64,000 bases of DNA from assembly GCA_016702605.1 (NCBI GenBank), contig JADJDQ010000001.1, positions 434,001 through 498,000 of the forward strand, written 5' to 3'. This document shows, in pieces, positions 33,703 through 44,431 of the stretch. The position numbers and the translations under genes were made by a program. The first letter of the stretch is position 1. Every line of letters starts with the position of its first letter. Below the pieces are notes generated by a model. It saw nothing but the letters and a program-made list of their open reading frames with translations. It had not been told where the DNA came from and searched no databases. Source of the DNA: Candidatus Intricatilinea gracilis. GTDB taxonomy: Bacteria > Pseudomonadota > Gammaproteobacteria > Burkholderiales > Burkholderiaceae_C.

Positions 33703-35002
33703 CACCAGCCCACGCAGCAATGCCGCGTTGTTCGAACGCGCCCAGAAGGTCATCCCCGGCGGCGTCAACTCGCCGGTGCGGGCGTTCCGCGCCGTCGGTG
33801 GCACACCTCGTTTCATCGCCAGCGCCAGCGGCGCCTACATCGTCGACGTCGAAGGCAAGCGTTACATCGACTACATCGGCTCATGGGGCCCGATGATCCT
33901 CGGCCACGGTCACCCGGCCGTGCTCGACGCGGTGCAGCGCGCCGCAGCCGAAGGTTTCAGCTACGGTGCGCCGACCGAACGCGAAGTCGAACTCGCCGAA
34001 GCCATCCTGGCGCTGGTGCCTTCGTGTGAACAGATCCGGCTGGTCAGCTCGGGCACCGAAGCCGCGATGAGCGCCATCCGGCTGGCGCGCGGCGCCACCG
34101 GCCGCGCCAAGCTGATCAAGTTCGAAGGGTGTTACCACGGCCATGCCGACGCCCTTCTGGTCAAGGCCGGCTCGGGCCTGGCGACCTTCGGCAACCCGAC
34201 CTCGGCCGGCGTGCCGCCCGAAGTGGTGCAGCACACCCTCGTGCTCGAGTACAACAACCTCGAACAACTCGAGGAGGCCTTCAAGATCCACGGCGACGAC
34301 CTGGCCTGCGTGATGATCGAGCCGATCGCCGGCAACATGAACTTCGTGCGCGCCAGCTTGCCTTTCATGAAGCGTATCCGCGAGTTGTGCACGCAGCACG
34401 GCGCACTGTTCGTGTTCGACGAGGTGATGACCGGTTTTCGCGTCGCGCTGGGCAGCGCCCAGTCGATCTATGCCCAGGCGCTGCCGAGCTTCGCACCCGA
34501 CATCAGCGTGTTCGGCAAGGTCATCGGCGGCGGCATGCCGCTGGCAGCCTTTGGCGCGTCGCGCAAGATCATGAGTGAATTGGCACCGCTCGGCCCGGTG
34601 TACCAGGCCGGCACCTTGTCGGGCAACCCGGTCGCCACGGCCTGTGGCCTGGCAACGCTGCGCGAAATCTCCAAGCCGGGCTTCTTCGAGGCCCTCGGTC
34701 AGCGCACACGCCAGTTGTCCGACGGTCTGGCCAGCACTGCAAAGGCAGCCGGCATCGACTTCGTGAGCGACAGCCAGGGTGGCATGTTCGGCTTTTTCTT
34801 CAGCAAGACCTTGCCGCAGAACTACCCTGCCGTGATGGCGACCGACAAGGATCGGTTCAACCGCTGGTTCCACCTCATGCTCGACCGCGGTGTGTACCTG
34901 GCACCCGCGCTGTACGAAGCCGGCTTCGTGAGTGCGGCCCACGGCCAGGCCGAGATCGACGCCACCCTGCTGGCTGCGCGCGAGAGTTTCGCCAGCCTGT
35001 GA
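33692..35002 (+). CDS. hemL: Glutamate-1-semialdehyde 2,1-aminomutase
   Basis: A 436-residue PLP enzyme that makes 5-aminolevulinate in the C5 tetrapyrrole pathway. The PLP lysine is K276 in SVFGKVIGGGMPLAAFG. The N-terminal VIPGGVNSPVRAFRAVGG and GTEAAMSAIRLARG motifs are standard, and FDEVMTGFRVALG carries the conserved Asp. The ATG lies inside the end of thiD, so the two are translationally coupled. A strong hairpin lies about 220 bp downstream. Confidence 0.98.
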   Translation: MSTDTSPRSNAALFERAQKVIPGGVNSPVRAFRAVGGTPRFIASASGAYIVDVEGKRYIDYIGSWGPMILGHGHPAVLDAVQRAAAEGFSYGAPTEREVELAEAILALVPSCEQIRLVSSGTEAAMSAIRLARGATGRAKLIKFEGCYHGHADALLVKAGSGLATFGNPTSAGVPPEVVQHTLVLEYNNLEQLEEAFKIHGDDLACVMIEPIAGNMNFVRASLPFMKRIRELCTQHGALFVFDEVMTGFRVALGSAQSIYAQALPSFAPDISVFGKVIGGGMPLAAFGASRKIMSELAPLGPVYQAGTLSGNPVATACGLATLREISKPGFFEALGQRTRQLSDGLASTAKAAGIDFVSDSQGGMFGFFFSKTLPQNYPAVMATDKDRFNRWFHLMLDRGVYLAPALYEAGFVSAAHGQAEIDATLLAARESFASL

Positions 35003-35220
35003 GCCAGCTGCCGCGTGCACGTTGTGCGCCTGGCCAGTGTGTGAGACCCCGCCGCAGGTCGCAAACCTGATCGAGTGCTGCGGCTCCGCTGTCGATTTCG
35101 CCGGATTTTTCAATCGCAGCGCGCCGCAGCAACTGCCGACAAGCGCTGTACACCTTGTCTACAGACAAAGGTCGGGCGCGGCCCTTACTGCCTGTTTCCA
35201 AGACAGACTCACCCTTCGTG

Positions 35221-35254
35221 AACAACGCCACACGCCGTGAGGTGTGGCGTTGTT
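35221..35254. terminator. Long perfect hairpin in the hemL-kinase intergenic region
   Basis: AACAACGCCACAC and GTGTGGCGTTGTT pair perfectly (13 bp) around the 8-base loop GCCGTGAG. The hairpin is symmetrical, so termination in either direction is possible, although the T residues lie inside the stem and no free U-tract follows. The remainder of the 462-bp gap 35003-35464 holds no recognisable gene. Confidence 0.45.
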
Positions 35255-35464
35255 GCACTGCACTGCCGCGGGCAAAACCCTTGAGCATGGGATGGGCTCA
35301 CCCTCGAGTGCTGCCCAGAATTCGTCGGCACAGCTGCCTATTTGCGTGGTTCGGATCGACGAGTTCTCCCGTGAATGTCGCCCTCGTTCAGCCATCCCTC
35401 AGGTCGCGGCACCCCGCCGGGCCCGGCGGAGCCGCAAGGAAGCTGGAACCTTTCCGAGGCGGCC

Positions 35465-37234
35465 ATGAACAAGTTGTTGACTGACAAATCGATACGACAG
35501 CGCATGTCGGCGTGGCTGATGGCGCTTTTGCTGGTGTTTGTAGCCAGCTGGGTGATGGGACCGTCGCTCAGTGCCGGACTGGTCGGTGCGACGGGGCAAC
35601 ACGACACCCTGCGAGCCGACCAGCGCGACAACATGTCGGCGGCAACGTCAGCCCGGTTGCCCGCAGCGCATTCGGGCACAGGCAACACCGGGACAAGCAG
35701 CAGCTGGCCGGGCACCGGCACCACGGCCGCCGCCGACAACCCCAGACCGCTGACGCTGCGGGCGTTGTGGGCACAGCGTGACGGTGCAGCCGCGCTGCAC
35801 CTGGCACCGGCCTCGATGGCCGTGTCGACCGGATCGCTGGCTCTGGGGCTGGTCGCCTTGCTGTTGGCACTTACCCAACGCAACCGCGGTGACGCGGCGC
35901 TCGCCGGAGCCTGCCTGCTCTGGGCGGCCCACACCGCGCTGGGGGAACCCGCATTTGCCGCAGCACAACGCGGCATGTTGCAGGCCGTGTTGCTCGGCTT
36001 TTGTGGCCTGACGGGCTGGTACGCCCTGCGTGTGCTCGACGTGCCGGTGCAACAGCGCAGCGCCGTGTTGCCTGCCTTCGGACTGACGGTCATCGCGCTG
36101 CTGGTCTGGGCACTCGGCGCGGCCGGCGCGATGGACACCACCGTCGGGCAGACCCTGGTTCTGCTGATGGTGGTCGGCATGGGCCTGGTCTTGCTGGTTC
36201 AGGTGATCGACACGGCCCATCGCCACGATTTGTCGCTGCGCGCCCGCTTCGGTGCCTGGGCGGTGGCCGTGGCCCTGTCCGCGGCACTGGCCTGCATGGT
36301 GCATGAACTCGGCCGCCTGTTCGGCGTGGCGGCACTGCTCAATGCGGCCCTGCCGGGTGCGGGCAGTTCCGAGGCCACACGCTGGGCCGTGCTGGCCCTG
36401 CTGGGTGTACTCACGGCGGTGCGGGTCGATCAGGTGGCGCGAACGATCCGCCGGCTCGAAATCGACCACCGCCTCTCGCGCAAACGCGAACGCGAGGTGC
36501 AACACACGCTGCAGGCCACACTCGACGAACTCTATGCACGCGACCGCAGTGACGCACAACGCCAGCAACGCGACCGCCTGCTACGCGAATTGCACGACGA
36601 GATCGGTCAGCGGGTGAGCCGAGCCCTCGAACTGACGCATCCTGCCGCCAACACGCAGGGTTACGGCGATCAGTCCACCACGAACTTGGGCGGTCGTGGT
36701 TCGCTGGCCCGCACGCTGCAACTGCAAGGCCTGCTCGACACCACCTTGCTCGACCTGCGTCTGGCCCTGAGTGCACTCGACCGCAACAACCCCTTGCTGA
36801 GCGACGCCATGAACGACCTCAGGCGGCACGTCGAGCCGCTCATGTTGTCGCGCGGCATACACCTGCAATGGCTGGTCAGCGACAACACAGGCCGCTTGCG
36901 CCTGGGCATGGCCGAGACCCTCCAGTTGCTGCGTATTGCGCAAGACGCACTCGTCAACGTGTTGCACAGCGCCGAATGTGCTGGCCAGGCCACGCTGAGC
37001 CTGGACATCGTCACCGGCCCGGCTGGACGCACCCTGCGTCTGACGGTACGCGACGGCAGCGGTGTCGCCACGTCGAATGATCTGGACGTCACCCCCTTGC
37101 CCAGCCCCAGCAGAACCGAGCCTACGTGGGGCAATGTGCGGCGTCAGGTGCAGGCACTCGGCGCACAGTTGTCGATCGGCCGCGAAGCCGACGGCTGGCA
37201 CGTCCAGGTGACCTTGCCGCTGCAACCGAGCTGA
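35465..37234 (+). CDS. Orphan membrane sensor histidine kinase (NarX/UhpB-like)
   Basis: A 589-residue protein. TM1 lies at about 16-38. A Ser/Thr/Gly-rich extracytoplasmic segment follows, then a set of six or so hydrophobic helices (about 115-330) and a charged coiled coil. The HisKA_3 motif is RDRLLRELHDEIGQRVSRAL. The ATPase is recognisable but divergent: N-box AQDALVNVLHSAE, G1 VRDGSGVATS, then a Pro-rich loop and GNVRRQVQALGAQLSIG in place of the usual GLxGMRER. No response regulator is adjacent, so the partner is unknown. ATG 35465 (MNKLLTDKSIRQRM) fits an inside-positive N-terminus. Confidence 0.8.
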   Translation: MNKLLTDKSIRQRMSAWLMALLLVFVASWVMGPSLSAGLVGATGQHDTLRADQRDNMSAATSARLPAAHSGTGNTGTSSSWPGTGTTAAADNPRPLTLRALWAQRDGAAALHLAPASMAVSTGSLALGLVALLLALTQRNRGDAALAGACLLWAAHTALGEPAFAAAQRGMLQAVLLGFCGLTGWYALRVLDVPVQQRSAVLPAFGLTVIALLVWALGAAGAMDTTVGQTLVLLMVVGMGLVLLVQVIDTAHRHDLSLRARFGAWAVAVALSAALACMVHELGRLFGVAALLNAALPGAGSSEATRWAVLALLGVLTAVRVDQVARTIRRLEIDHRLSRKREREVQHTLQATLDELYARDRSDAQRQQRDRLLRELHDEIGQRVSRALELTHPAANTQGYGDQSTTNLGGRGSLARTLQLQGLLDTTLLDLRLALSALDRNNPLLSDAMNDLRRHVEPLMLSRGIHLQWLVSDNTGRLRLGMAETLQLLRIAQDALVNVLHSAECAGQATLSLDIVTGPAGRTLRLTVRDGSGVATSNDLDVTPLPSPSRTEPTWGNVRRQVQALGAQLSIGREADGWHVQVTLPLQPS

Positions 37235-37273
37235 GGCCTGGCCGGCGCATTGCGCCAGCGGCCCTGGCGGCGA

Positions 37274-37897
37274 TCAGGCTGGCAGGGTGTCGACGAAACT
37301 GGCGCGCTGCGACAACTTGTCTTGCAGCTTGGCCAGATTGGCGTGGCGACCCCGCCAATCGATGTCGGGGAACCGGAAGTCGAGGTAGCCCAGCGCACAA
37401 CCGACGGCAATGTCGGCCAGCGTGAAATGAGTGCCCTGGGTGCACCAGGTCTTGTCGGCCAAGCCGTGCGACATGGCCGCCAGAGCGAGGTCGATCTTGC
37501 TCATCTGGCGGGCGATCCAGGCCGGGCTGCGCTGCTCGGCGCTGCGTTCGGCCCAGGTGGCCTCCATACGCGCCAGGATGGCCGCGTCGAGCACACCGTC
37601 GGCCAGCGCCTCCCAGGTGCGCACCTCGGCGCGTTCGCGCCCCTTGTCGGGGATGAGCCGGGCCAGCGGCGACAGCGTGTCGACGTATTCGACGATCACC
37701 CGCGAGTCGAACAGCGCCTCGCCACCTTCCATCACCAGGCAGGGCACCTTGCCGAGCGGATTGGATTCACCGATGCGTGACTGGGCTGACCAGACGTCTT
37801 CGAGTTCGAGCTTGTGCTCGAGCTTCTTCTCGAGAAGGACGATACGCACCTTGCGCACGTAGGGGCTCGTGAGTGAGCCGATCAATCTCAAGCGCAT
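37274..37897 (-). CDS. Glutathione S-transferase family protein
   Basis: A 207-residue protein. The thioredoxin-fold N-domain has SLTSPYVRKVRIVLLEK (Ser at the glutathione-activating position), NPLGKVPCLV with the cis-Pro, and DSRVIVEYVD. The all-helical C-domain has the FTLADIAVGCALGYLDFR N-capping motif. It resembles YibF-type GSTs; substrate unknown. ATG 37897 was preferred to the in-frame TTG at 37906. It is the most downstream gene of the leftward deaminase-upp cluster, 112 bp after the deaminase stop, so co-transcription is possible but uncertain. Confidence 0.88.
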   Translation of the reverse strand: MRLRLIGSLTSPYVRKVRIVLLEKKLEHKLELEDVWSAQSRIGESNPLGKVPCLVMEGGEALFDSRVIVEYVDTLSPLARLIPDKGRERAEVRTWEALADGVLDAAILARMEATWAERSAEQRSPAWIARQMSKIDLALAAMSHGLADKTWCTQGTHFTLADIAVGCALGYLDFRFPDIDWRGRHANLAKLQDKLSQRASFVDTLPA

Positions 37898-38009
37898 GCA
37901 GCCCAAGCCTGGTGATAAATGATGAAGGTCATTCTAGTGGCCTGCCTGGCAAGCAGACACGAGCGACCGACGGCACCATGGGGTAGCCAGTGGTGGCGCT
38001 GGAGCCAGG

Positions 38010-39296
38010 TCAGTGCGCGGTAGCCGCGCCAAAATCGACCAGCCCCGGCCGGCCGGGCAGATCGAGGCGCGTGTGCTGCGCCGGGCAACTTGCCAGCAAC
38101 TTGCCACCACGAAGCACAGCCAGTCGGGCCGGTCGCAGGCGGATCGCCTCGACAGTCGAACGCGCCTGCAGCAGCACCAGGTCGGCACGGCAGCCCGGCG
38201 CCAGGCCATAACCGGCCAGCCCCAGCACGCGTGCCGCATTGCTTGTTACCGCTTCGTAGCAAGACTGCATCTGTGCCTGGCCGGTGAGCTGGCCCACGTG
38301 CAGGCCCATGCTCGCCACCTCCAGCATGTCGGCCGAGCCGAGTGAATACCACGGGTCCATCACGCAGTCGTGGCCGAAGGCGACGTTCACGCCGGCAGCC
38401 ATCAGCTCGGGCACCCGCGTCATGCCGCGGCGCTTGGGATAGCTGTCGTGGCGCCCCTGCAGCGTGATGTTGATGAGCGGGTTGGCTACCACGTGCAGAC
38501 CGGCCTCAGCCACCAGCGGGATGAGCTTGGAGACGTAATAGTTGTCCATCGAATGCATGGACGTGAGGTGTGACCCGGTGACCCGCCCCTGCAACCCCAG
38601 GCGCAGGGTGTGGAAGGCCAGCGTCTCGACATGGCGCGACAGCGGGTCGTCGCTTTCGTCGCAGTGCATGTCGACACGCAGGCCACGCTCGGCCGCCAGT
38701 TCGCACAACCAGCGCACCGACTCGGCACCGTCCGCCATGGTGCGTTCGAAGTGCGGGATGCCTCCCACCACGTCGACGCCCAGATCGAGCGCACGGATCA
38801 GGTTGGCCTGCGCGCCCGGTGCACGCAACACGCCGTCCTGCGGAAAGGCCACCAGTTGCAGGTCGAGGTAGGGCGCGACGCGGCGCTTCACGTCGAGCAG
38901 CGCACGCACCGCCAGCAGGCGTTCGTCACACACGTCGACATGGCTGCGGATCGCCAGCAAACCTTTGGCGACAGCCCAGTCGCAATAGGCCAGGGCCCGT
39001 TCGGCGATGGCTTCTTCGGTCAGCAAGGGCTTGAGTTCACCCCACAGCGCGATACCTTCGAGCAGCGTGCCGCTGGTGTTGACACGCGGCAGGCCGTAAC
39101 TCAGCGTCGCGTCCATGTGGAAATGCGCATCGACGAAGGGCGGGCTGAGCAGCCAACCATCGGCCTCGAGCAGCGGGATGGCTTCGGGTACGCACAGCGC
39201 CGGGCCGACGGCGGCTATGCGCCCGGCCTGTACCAGTACATCCTGCCCCGTGCGGCCGTCGGGCAGGTTGGCATTGCGGATCAGCAGATCGGCCAT
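38010..39296 (-). CDS. Cytosine-deaminase-family amidohydrolase (CodA homologue, D314 replaced by Cys)
   Basis: A 428-residue amidohydrolase with the CodA motif set: metal ligands H58 and H60 in FVDAHFHMD, the HCDESDD block with H211 and catalytic E214, and GHDCVMDPWYSLGSADML with metal ligand D310. The next residue, C311, aligns with Asp314 of E. coli CodA, since all motifs keep a constant offset of 3. Asp314 is the residue described as discriminating against 5-methylcytosine, and homologues lacking it were shown to deaminate 5-methylcytosine to thymine. The substrate here is therefore open: 5-methylcytosine, cytosine or a related pyrimidine. It starts 9 bp after upp. Confidence 0.88.
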   Translation of the reverse strand: MADLLIRNANLPDGRTGQDVLVQAGRIAAVGPALCVPEAIPLLEADGWLLSPPFVDAHFHMDATLSYGLPRVNTSGTLLEGIALWGELKPLLTEEAIAERALAYCDWAVAKGLLAIRSHVDVCDERLLAVRALLDVKRRVAPYLDLQLVAFPQDGVLRAPGAQANLIRALDLGVDVVGGIPHFERTMADGAESVRWLCELAAERGLRVDMHCDESDDPLSRHVETLAFHTLRLGLQGRVTGSHLTSMHSMDNYYVSKLIPLVAEAGLHVVANPLINITLQGRHDSYPKRRGMTRVPELMAAGVNVAFGHDCVMDPWYSLGSADMLEVASMGLHVGQLTGQAQMQSCYEAVTSNAARVLGLAGYGLAPGCRADLVLLQARSTVEAIRLRPARLAVLRGGKLLASCPAQHTRLDLPGRPGLVDFGAATAH

Positions 39297-39305
39297 CGCC
39301 CCGAC

Positions 39306-39941
<636 letters not shown>

Positions 39942-40049
39942 GAAAAGGCTCCTGATCTATCGGATGAAGGGTAACTGGACGACGCGTCTAGCCGCGCTGG
40001 CGCCGAGACTGCCCGGCCTGTCCATGCATGGGAAGCTGCTGCCATGTTC

Positions 40050-41432
40050 TCAGAACACGGTGCCGTCGCTGTCGATGCTCACCGGCGGCGGGCCGCCCGG
40101 GCGCATTTCGGCGGCGATGGCTCGGCCGGCCGTCCAGCTGCCACCTTCCAGCAGACACGCCAGCGGCAAGGTGCGGGCGCGGTCAGCCAGGTCGGCCGGC
40201 ACGGCAGCGGCGAGGCGCTCGCGCACCAGCGGTGCCAGTTCGTCGAGCAGATGCACCGTGAGGGCGCGCCATTCGATCACCCAGGCATCGGCGGGTGTGT
40301 AGCTGCGCGCGGCCCAGTCGGCCTGGCTCGGAACGACGACCCCAGCGTCGAGCAGCAGGCCGCCGTTGCGGTATTCGGGCAGACCGGTCAGGCCATCCAG
40401 CTGGCTCACCGTCACGCCGGCCCACTCGAACGGTTCGACGAGTGAATAACTCAACCACTGGCTGAGCTTGTGGAAAGGCAACCAGCCGGCGCTGGCGTCG
40501 CCCGCGTCGGCGCCGGCCGCGGGATGGCGCCAGGCGTCGCCGAGCGCATGGTCCATGCCGTCGATGCTGATGTGCTGGCCGCTCGGCCAGATGGCGCTGA
40601 AGGCGTCGAGAAGCGCACGCAGGATGCGCGGCGCGGCAATCTGGTGCCGGCTGGTCGACGGCACAGGGTGATGCTGGCGCAACTGCGGTGCATGGCGATG
40701 ATGCGTCAAGGCATCGAACAACTGGCCCGGCTGGCCGTCGCCACCGAAGACCAGCGGATGCTCGCGCAGCGCCTGCGCCAGCCGGCGCAGCAAGGCGGCC
40801 CGGCCTTCCAGCCCAACGAGAGGATTGCCGGCATCGACCTGGAAGATACGCGCCAGCGCCGCAGCGTCGATACGCGCCAGGGCCTTGGCGTCGACCCGGC
40901 ACGGATCGCCCGGCTCGGACGAGAACTCGCCGGCCAAGAAGGCCCTGAAGCTTGCCACCCCCAGGCCTTCGGAGCGCGCCAAGGTGAGCCCGGTCTCGGC
41001 CTCGTGATAGCGCCACTGCGGGCCGGCACCGGCGTCGAGCAACACACTCACCAGGGCCAGATCGATGCGCGCACGCGCCTGCGCCGCCTGGCTGTGTGTG
41101 GCAATACGCTCGTCCATCGCGTGCTTGCGATCGACGCCACCGGCTTCGAAATGCCGCCAGCGGCTGTGGTACGGAATGGCCAGGGTCGGGAAACGCTGCA
41201 GCGTCAACGCGGCGATACGTTCGGCCACGGCACCCAGCCGGCTGTCGTCGACGGTGAACAGCGTCGACTCGCCGGCTCGCACGACCCCCGCGACCTGCGC
41301 GCAGCGGGCGCGGATGGTGGCGCTGTCGCGCAGCCTGGCCAGAACCGCGGGCACGGTGCCGAACAGGCCGACCGGCTCGACGCCGAACGGGTCGCCAGGC
41401 ACGGCAGCCGACTCGCCCGGGACCGGACTCAT
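40050..41432 (-). CDS. DUF1688 family protein, homologue of yeast URC4 (uracil catabolism)
   Basis: A 460-residue soluble protein. The N-terminal SATIRARCAQVAGVVRAGES and FTVDDSRLGAVAERIA, then IPYHSRWRHFEAGG, and the C-terminal WLPFHKLSQWLSYSLVEPFE, GLPEYRNGGLLLD and WVIEWRALTVHLLDELAP are, as I recall the family, DUF1688 features. The catalytic activity of URC4 is not established; genetically it is required for uracil use through the URC pathway in Lachancea kluyveri. It is flanked by URC1-like and URC6-like genes on the same strand. ATG 41432 has AGAGGT upstream. Confidence 0.88.
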   Translation of the reverse strand: MSPVPGESAAVPGDPFGVEPVGLFGTVPAVLARLRDSATIRARCAQVAGVVRAGESTLFTVDDSRLGAVAERIAALTLQRFPTLAIPYHSRWRHFEAGGVDRKHAMDERIATHSQAAQARARIDLALVSVLLDAGAGPQWRYHEAETGLTLARSEGLGVASFRAFLAGEFSSEPGDPCRVDAKALARIDAAALARIFQVDAGNPLVGLEGRAALLRRLAQALREHPLVFGGDGQPGQLFDALTHHRHAPQLRQHHPVPSTSRHQIAAPRILRALLDAFSAIWPSGQHISIDGMDHALGDAWRHPAAGADAGDASAGWLPFHKLSQWLSYSLVEPFEWAGVTVSQLDGLTGLPEYRNGGLLLDAGVVVPSQADWAARSYTPADAWVIEWRALTVHLLDELAPLVRERLAAAVPADLADRARTLPLACLLEGGSWTAGRAIAAEMRPGGPPPVSIDSDGTVF

Positions 41433-41508
41433 GGCTGACCTCTGACGCCAACGGCCCGTCCCGCAGGACGGCCATCAGCGCCTGCTCCAGATCCTCGGGC
41501 ACGGGCGT

Positions 41509-42924
<1,416 letters not shown>

Positions 42925-43136
42925 GCGCACTCCTTCGATGTTCGAACCCGCAGCAACGTTTGGTGGCAGCGGGGCTGAACGCCAGCATAGACCGGCTGCT
43001 TCAGGTGCAGATGCAGGCAAGCCCTATGCCGGGCGCCGTGTGGCGATCAGGCTGCGGGTTCGTTCACAAGGCGCCTGCTCTGCCCCGTCGTCGTGGTGCA
43101 TCCGCCACCAAGGGGGCACTGTTCCGGGACGAGGCC

Positions 43137-43955
43137 TCAGCTGCGCTGCGACGCCGACAACCTGGCCCAGGTCGGCGCCAGTGCGGCCTGCAGTTGTTCA
43201 GCCGACCAGCCACTGCCCGCCGCCAGAGCCTGGCATCGCTCGGCCAGATCGGCGCCGGCAACCACCGCCTCGGCAACATGGCCGAGCAGCAACAACTTGC
43301 GCAGGGGCGCAGGCAACACTTGCCAGGTGTCGGGCTCGGTGACACGTTCACGCACGTAGCGGATCACCTCGTTGGCCAGCCCCCACGAGGCACACAAGGC
43401 GTTGCCGTACACCGCATGGGTGACACCGAACTCGTGTTGTTCGGCCGCCAGCAGGGCGGCGGTGTCGTCGCCCGCGTCGGTCAACATCCGGGCGTAGGGT
43501 TTGCCGGCCTTGGCCAGCAATACGGCCTGACCACAGCGGGCGAATAAGCCGGCGGTGTGGGCCCGCAGTGGGTCCAGCCCCAGGGCCGCGGCGCTGCGTC
43601 CCATCAGAAGCCCACACGATGCCGACTGCGCCCACAGGCGCTCGAGCTGGGGTGTGGGTGCAAAGGCCGAACGCAAGGCGGTGGCGTAGGTGAGTGCGGC
43701 CACTTCGCTGGTGCCGAGGTAGCGCATGGCGTCACCCACCGTATCGACGCGCCGCAGCAGGCCGAACATGGCCGAGTTGACGGTGCGCACCACGGCGGCG
43801 GCCAGCGCCATGTCGGCTTCGACGATGGTGGCCATGGCGTCGATGTCGGCGCCCTGCTCATTGCCTTCGTCGAGCAACGGCAGCAGTTCGAGCAGGGTGC
43901 GCGGGCAAGCCGGCAGATCGACCTGCAGAGCGCGTAAGTCGGCAGGCAGCGGCAT
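43137..43955 (-). CDS. HDOD domain protein
   Basis: A 272-residue protein made mostly of an HDOD domain (degenerate HD phosphohydrolase fold used in signalling). LPLLDEGNEQGADIDAMATI, VRTVNSAMFGLLRRVDTVGD and LFARCGQAVLLAKAGKPYAR are typical, whereas the catalytic HD pair is not present. Partners and signal are unknown. It starts at ATG 43955, downstream of the glutaredoxin-like gene on the same strand. Confidence 0.85.
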   Translation of the reverse strand: MPLPADLRALQVDLPACPRTLLELLPLLDEGNEQGADIDAMATIVEADMALAAAVVRTVNSAMFGLLRRVDTVGDAMRYLGTSEVAALTYATALRSAFAPTPQLERLWAQSASCGLLMGRSAAALGLDPLRAHTAGLFARCGQAVLLAKAGKPYARMLTDAGDDTAALLAAEQHEFGVTHAVYGNALCASWGLANEVIRYVRERVTEPDTWQVLPAPLRKLLLLGHVAEAVVAGADLAERCQALAAGSGWSAEQLQAALAPTWARLSASQRS

Positions 43956-43983
43956 GGTGGTCGCTCGGCGCCGCGCGCGTGGC

Positions 43984-44352
43984 TCAGGCCGCCAGCAGGT
44001 GGGCGAGTTCGCCGCTGTCGATGAGGCGCTGCACGTTGGTGTAGCCACCAATGAGCTGACCGCGCACGAACACCATCGGGAAGGTGGGCCAACCCGTCCA
44101 CATCTTGAGCGAGTTGCGGCGCCGCCACTCGCTGAGGTAACCGCCGAAATCGAGGTCGAAGTGCGCCACGCCGGCGGCGTCGAGCGCCTTGCGCGCCTTG
44201 GACACGAAGGGGTTCGTCGACATGCCGACCACCACGACCGGGTGGTGCTTGACGGCGTCCTGCACCTGCCGCACGGTGTCGAGGTGCAAGGCGGCGATGG
44301 CATCACGGATGGCGGGATGGACCTGCGCTTCGGCGAGGATCTGTCGGGGCAT
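43984..44352 (-). CDS. Glutaredoxin-like protein without any cysteine
   Basis: A 122-residue protein with a glutaredoxin fold: VVVVGMSTNPFVSKARKALD at the active-site position, WTGWPTFPMVFVRGQLIGG (the cis-Pro TxP strand and GG turn) and the C-terminal helix. A monothiol glutaredoxin would have CGFS where STNPFV stands, and the chain contains no cysteine at all. It cannot do thiol chemistry or ligate a 2Fe-2S cluster in the usual way, so a structural or binding role is likely. ATG 44352; the 28-bp gap to the HDOD gene suggests co-transcription. Confidence 0.82.
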   Translation of the reverse strand: MPRQILAEAQVHPAIRDAIAALHLDTVRQVQDAVKHHPVVVVGMSTNPFVSKARKALDAAGVAHFDLDFGGYLSEWRRRNSLKMWTGWPTFPMVFVRGQLIGGYTNVQRLIDSGELAHLLAA

Positions 44353-44431
44353 GGCGGTCTCGCGGGGATCGATCGGTGGACGGATGTGCCGCGCCGGCGC
44401 CACGCGGCGCGGCAGGGCCGATCGGGTCAGT

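Noticed and set aside
37244..37256. GGCGCATTGCGCC palindrome between the kinase and GST genes as a terminator
   Set aside because: The loop would be too short for a stable hairpin and no T-tract follows.
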